Positions 6,345 through 9,015 of a stretch of 9,015 bases of DNA are shown here, piece by piece. The notes under the pieces were generated by a model, which was given only the letters and a program-made list of their open reading frames with translations, ran no database searches and was not told the origin of the DNA. The position numbers and the translations under genes were made by a program. Within the stretch, counting starts at the first letter, position 1. Each line of letters opens with the position of its first letter. Origin of the DNA: Parvularculaceae bacterium (GTDB lineage: Bacteria; Pseudomonadota; Alphaproteobacteria; Caulobacterales; Parvularculaceae); assembly GCA_004213235.1 (NCBI GenBank), contig SHAI01000097.1, forward strand, positions 1 to 9,015, written 5' to 3'.

Positions 6345-6362
6345 GGTTATCAACGATTAACC
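6345..6362. promoter_or_regulatory. Short dyad, candidate operator
   Basis: GGTTA (6345-6349) and TAACC (6358-6362) form an inverted repeat with an 8-base spacer, between the 15-bp repeat and the TATAAT box. Five-base arms are short, and chance is a real alternative. Confidence 0.25.
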
Positions 6363-6397
6363 ATTCGGCATATCCGGCATTTTAACTTAACAACAAC

Positions 6398-6403
6398 TAT
6401 AAT
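6398..6403 (+). promoter_or_regulatory. -10 box (TATAAT) upstream of the first PilZ gene
   Basis: A perfect TATAAT in the divergent intergenic region, reading toward the PilZ genes and giving an expected 5' leader of about 80 bases. No good -35 box lies 16-18 bases upstream, where the sequence is around CCGGCATT. If used, it may need an activator, perhaps acting through the dyad or repeat upstream. TTAACTTAAC at 6382-6391 lies in the spacer. Confidence 0.45.
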
Positions 6404-6488
6404 CGTCTAGCTTGCAGGTAAGCGAGAAGAAACGTTTCGCGCTTTGCATGTTTAAATTTCGAAGTAAATCGTTTGGAATAAAACAATC

Positions 6489-6851
6489 ATGGGTAAACCA
6501 GCGCAGGTCACGAAACCAAGCCTTTCTGAGCGCTTGCGTCAATTGGTAGACGACACGCAGGAACCAAGGCGTGAAGAGCGTCGACAAAGCCCGCGGGTTC
6601 AAACCTACGAATTTGCGAGCATCACGATAGACGATGAAACCGTCATTAGCTGCGTCATACGCGACATCAGCGAGGGCGGCGTGCGGATCAAACTTGAAGT
6701 TGAGCTCGAACTGCCAGTAACCGTTCGGCTCAACAATCTGGAAACAGGCGAAAACCGCCTATGCCGCGTCGCCTGGCAAAAAGCGCAACATGCTGGCCTG
6801 GCGTTCTGGAACCAAAAACGCAAGACATACCAGGCATCGGCGGAAGGTTAG
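6489..6851 (+). CDS. PilZ-domain protein (putative c-di-GMP receptor), first copy
   Basis: A 120-aa cytosolic protein consisting mainly of one PilZ domain, the common bacterial receptor for cyclic di-GMP. Both ligand motifs are present: RxxxR as R32-Q-S-P-R36, and DxSxxG as D59-I-S61-E-G-G64, with the usual 23-residue spacing between them. The domain ends in a beta strand with VAWQKAQHAGLAFW (94-107). An N-terminal charged helix-like segment (residues 10-30) precedes it. There is no output domain, so it probably acts by protein contact, for example on motility, exopolysaccharide or cell-cycle targets; the sequence does not say which. GGAATA at about 6475-6480 is a plausible ribosome binding site for the ATG at 6489. 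A paralogue follows 117 bases downstream. Confidence 0.87.
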   Translation: MGKPAQVTKPSLSERLRQLVDDTQEPRREERRQSPRVQTYEFASITIDDETVISCVIRDISEGGVRIKLEVELELPVTVRLNNLETGENRLCRVAWQKAQHAGLAFWNQKRKTYQASAEG

Positions 6852-6968
6852 GCAGAGATTAACGTCAGAAAGTTACACCTAAACGCATCGTATTTTAATA
6901 ATGAGATGGATTTGGTCTTCAGAAGGTTGCCATAACCATCTTTAAACTCAACGAAGAACAATAAGAGA

Positions 6969-7298
6969 ATGCGTGGCCAGAAGCAGAATCAAACCCTTGA
7001 TGCACGCCTTCGGCGAATAGCGTCCCGACCGGTGAACACCCCACCCAAATGGATCACGAAGCGCGACAACCGCAAAAACAGTCGCCAAAGCTGTTACAAA
7101 TTTGGTATTTTGATCCTTGATCTCAACCGCGAAATACAATGCGTTATTCGCGATCTGAGCACTTCCGGGGCAAGAATTAACGTCTCCGGCAATTTGGCTC
7201 TTCCGCCCCGCGTTCTGCTGAAAATCAAGGGCACCGGGGCAACCCGGGATGCCCAAGTGATCTGGCAAAATGGCGGTAATGCAGGATTAGCGTTCTAA
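6969..7298 (+). CDS. PilZ-domain protein, second diverged copy
   Basis: A 109-aa PilZ protein, paralogous to the one just upstream. RxxxR is R35-K-N-S-R39 and DxSxxG is D62-L-S64-T-S-G67, at the same 23-residue spacing. The blocks CVIRDLSTSGARI and VIWQNGGNAGLAF align directly with CVIRDISEGGVRI and VAWQKAQHAGLAF of the first copy. It stops right after GLAF and so lacks the 14-residue tail of its neighbour. The N terminus is basic and unrelated. The ATG at 6969 follows AATAAGAGA, a weak ribosome binding site. The 117-bp gap before it has no obvious promoter or terminator, so co-transcription with the first copy is plausible. It converges on mmsB with only nine bases between the stops. Confidence 0.82.
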   Translation: MRGQKQNQTLDARLRRIASRPVNTPPKWITKRDNRKNSRQSCYKFGILILDLNREIQCVIRDLSTSGARINVSGNLALPPRVLLKIKGTGATRDAQVIWQNGGNAGLAF

Positions 7299-7307
7299 TC
7301 TTCCCCG

Positions 7308-8198
7308 CTAGAGATCACCTCGCACGAGCTTCATCACCCCTGAAAAGTCGAGATCATCCTTACCAGCTGCTTCCATCAGAGCATAAATCGCTTCTGACTG
7401 AGCACCCAGCGGCGTTGCCGCCCTGGCTTGATGGGCAGCCTCCTGCGCAAGACGCAAATCCTTCAGCATCATGCCAGCAGCAAAACCCGCCTGGTATTCC
7501 CGGTTGGACGGTGCTCCAGGCACCGGCCCCGGTGCCGGGCAGTAGGTTGTCATAGACCAGCATTGCCCGGAAGCAGTCGATGAGATGTCGTAAAACGTCT
7601 GGGCATCAAGGCCGAGCTTTTCTGCAAGATTAAACGCCTCGCACGTTCCAATCATGGAAATCGCAAGCAGCATATTGTTCGCGATCTTCGCCGCTTGGCC
7701 ATTACCTGACGGGCCTGCATGAAACACGTTCTTGCCCATAACCTCCAATATTGGCCGTGCAAGGGAAAAGGCATCCGCTTCTCCGCCGACCATGAAGGTC
7801 AGTGTACCCGCGAGCGCTGCACCAACGCCGCCGGAAACTGGCGCATCCACCATCGCAAACCCACGCTCACACGCCTTTTCGTTGACCTGACGGGACGTTG
7901 GGACATCAATTGTGGATGAGTCGATCAGTAATGCCCCCCTGTCTGCATGCGCAAAAACACCGTCCTCCCCGGCATACACACTCTCAACATGGCGACCAGC
8001 CGGCAGCATGCTGACGATTTGTGACGCACCCACTACAGCCTCTGCAACCGAGACCGCAGGTTGACACCCAGCTTCGCCCGCCCTGGCCCGTGCATCTTCA
8101 CACAGATCGAATGCTCTGACATCATGCCCAGCTTTAGCAAGGTTCGCCGCCATGGGGCCGCCCATATTACCTAAACCGATAAAGCCAATAACCGTCAT
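7308..8198 (-). CDS. mmsB: 3-hydroxyisobutyrate dehydrogenase
   Basis: NAD-dependent enzyme of the beta-hydroxyacid dehydrogenase family. It oxidises 3-hydroxyisobutyrate to methylmalonate semialdehyde in valine degradation, in the cytosol. The 296-aa length matches the family. The N-terminal Rossmann motif is GFIGLGNMGGPMAANL (5-20), and D31 after the second strand suggests NAD preference. The substrate-binding DAPVSGG is at 118-124. The catalytic lysine is K171 in GQAAKIANNMLLA, with N175 nearby. The C-terminal helical domain ends in DLDFSGVMKLVRGDL. The ATG at 8198 is well supported by a strong Shine-Dalgarno. Upstream on the same strand are a glutathione S-transferase and the hydrolase that makes its substrate. 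Tartronate semialdehyde reductase is a related alternative, but operon context favours mmsB. Confidence 0.93.
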   Translation of the reverse strand: MTVIGFIGLGNMGGPMAANLAKAGHDVRAFDLCEDARARAGEAGCQPAVSVAEAVVGASQIVSMLPAGRHVESVYAGEDGVFAHADRGALLIDSSTIDVPTSRQVNEKACERGFAMVDAPVSGGVGAALAGTLTFMVGGEADAFSLARPILEVMGKNVFHAGPSGNGQAAKIANNMLLAISMIGTCEAFNLAEKLGLDAQTFYDISSTASGQCWSMTTYCPAPGPVPGAPSNREYQAGFAAGMMLKDLRLAQEAAHQARAATPLGAQSEAIYALMEAAGKDDLDFSGVMKLVRGDL

Positions 8199-8204
8199 GA
8201 CACA

Positions 8205-8209
8205 TCTCC
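8205..8209 (-). promoter_or_regulatory. Shine-Dalgarno of mmsB
   Basis: GGAGA on the minus strand, six bases before the mmsB ATG. It fixes the start and shows mmsB has its own strong ribosome entry within the operon, although only 48 bases separate it from the preceding gene. Confidence 0.6.
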
Positions 8210-8246
8210 GATAATTGTTGTTTTACGCAGTCACTCTACAAGGCCA

Positions 8247-8861
8247 TCACGCAACAGGCGGCGTGGTTTCTCTTATGCTGGAACGGGCGGACATTGCCGA
8301 CACATAGCCATCCAGTTTCGCCCGTCCCTTACGCCAGTCACGCTCAGCAAAGCGGAATTCAGCGTAATCAAGAAGGCAGATAAGCGCCGCGACTGATAAG
8401 TCAAAGGATTGGGAAAACCCATCCAGATTCCCCTCCGCCCAGTCCAGAGCCTTTTCCGCTTTATCAATTTGATCATCAACCCAGTCAGGCCACTGAAATT
8501 CCGCAGGGCGTAAGCGGGTCTCATACATTGCCGAAACCAATGCTTCCGTCGCGCCGGCGACAATGGCATGGCGGTTAAGACACGCCACCCGCGCACCGGT
8601 CTCATTGGGTATGAAGGTGCCCCGCCCAACATTATTTAAATGCTCGATGATAACGCGGCTATCAACCAGGATCTCACCATTGGCCGTCTCTAATGCCGGC
8701 ACCCGCCGGACCGGGTTCACATCTTTTCCAAAAGACCGGTTTGGTGCCGTTGGCTTAACGACAGTGGCAACAAACTCGATCTCATCGGCAAGCTTCAACT
8801 CAATTGCGGCGATCCGCACAGCACGAACAAAGGGTGAGGTTAAAGAGCCATAGAGTTTCAT
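8247..8861 (-). CDS. Glutathione S-transferase family protein (YibF-like)
   Basis: A 204-aa soluble GST. The N-terminal thioredoxin-fold domain (about 1-80) begins MKLYGSLTSPFVRAVR with S9 as candidate glutathione-activating residue. It also has the cis-proline strand VPALE (54-58) and the glutathione-binding turn VDSRVIIEHL (66-75). The C-terminal helical domain follows, and the ending SSIRETTPPVA closely resembles E. coli YibF (recalled from memory, not searched). Such proteins conjugate glutathione to electrophiles or act as glutathione-dependent reductases; the substrate is unknown. It lies between the 3-hydroxyisobutyryl-CoA hydrolase (64 bases upstream) and mmsB (48 bases downstream), all on one strand. 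The ATG at 8861 has only a weak AGAAAG upstream. The gap before it holds a short ACATG/CATGT dyad (8893-8909), too small to call a terminator. Confidence 0.88.
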   Translation of the reverse strand: MKLYGSLTSPFVRAVRIAAIELKLADEIEFVATVVKPTAPNRSFGKDVNPVRRVPALETANGEILVDSRVIIEHLNNVGRGTFIPNETGARVACLNRHAIVAGATEALVSAMYETRLRPAEFQWPDWVDDQIDKAEKALDWAEGNLDGFSQSFDLSVAALICLLDYAEFRFAERDWRKGRAKLDGYVSAMSARSSIRETTPPVA

Positions 8862-8925
8862 TGTTCGACTTTCTATAGAAAAGCATCAACCGACATGGCC
8901 TGATCATGTAATGATTGGGACACGA

Positions 8926-9015
8926 TCACGGCAGGACCAATTCATCCTGACCAAGATCTTCAAAATGGGCAGCAACCATCTCGTCAGTAACCGCGGTCAA
9001 ATCAGCTGGGTCCCA
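8926..9015 (-). CDS. 3-hydroxyisobutyryl-CoA hydrolase, C-terminal fragment (cut by window edge)
   Basis: The last 29 codons of a gene entering from the right edge. The visible residues begin WDPADLTAVTDEMVAAHF and end GQDELVLP before a TGA. They align well with the C terminus of human HIBCH as I remember it (WKPADLKEVTEEDLNNHF, then the shared LG before a hydrophobic end). This crotonase-fold enzyme hydrolyses 3-hydroxyisobutyryl-CoA to 3-hydroxyisobutyrate, the substrate of MmsB, which is encoded two genes downstream. The match and the context agree, but only a tail is visible. Another enoyl-CoA hydratase/isomerase-family member is possible. Confidence 0.75.
   Translation of the reverse strand, partial: WDPADLTAVTDEMVAAHFEDLGQDELVLP

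Overview
The window reads as chromosomal DNA of a Gram-negative alphaproteobacterium. The support is an ErpA-type Fe-S carrier, an exporter of the Novosphingobium Atm1/ABCB7 type with the glutathione-pocket residues in place, small PilZ proteins, a valine-degradation cluster, and GANTC (CcrM-type) sites in an intergenic repeat. I see no phage, transposon, CRISPR, rRNA or tRNA signal. Codon use and base composition look even, so this is mostly ordinary core or near-core gene content. Species cannot be named from the sequence alone.

Left part (1-4282): erpA (+) is followed by a probable terminator. A small membrane-anchored ClpP/crotonase-fold protein (-) converges on it. After a 119-bp divergent gap come a nitroreductase-family flavoprotein (+) and a 312-bp stretch with at most a doubtful small ORF. 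Then comes a compact repair-type operon: xthA (exonuclease III), a previously uncalled 47-codon ORF filling the gap, and a short RecD/Dda-like SF1B helicase. The small ORF has a good Shine-Dalgarno inside the xthA end, and its stop overlaps the helicase start as TAATG. The 3' end of the helicase gene is tandemly triplicated as a 22-bp repeat in which each copy re-encodes the C-terminal peptide and stop.

Middle (4413-7298): a full-length Atm1-like ABC exporter (-) is divergent from two successive small PilZ-domain genes (+). The 225-bp gap between exporter and PilZ genes carries a perfect 15-bp tandem repeat with a GANTC site in each copy, a short dyad, and a consensus TATAAT. The two PilZ genes look like an old tandem duplication.

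Right part (7308-9015): three genes on the minus strand run from the right edge inward. They are the C-terminal tail of a 3-hydroxyisobutyryl-CoA hydrolase (cut by the window edge), a YibF-like glutathione S-transferase, and 3-hydroxyisobutyrate dehydrogenase (mmsB). The hydrolase and dehydrogenase catalyse consecutive steps of valine degradation. The transferase between them may relate to the thiol-reactive intermediate methacrylyl-CoA, which is my inference. No clearly new large system is visible. The best leads are the coupled 47-aa ORF, the triplicated gene end, the repeat upstream of the exporter and PilZ genes, and the GST inside the valine operon.
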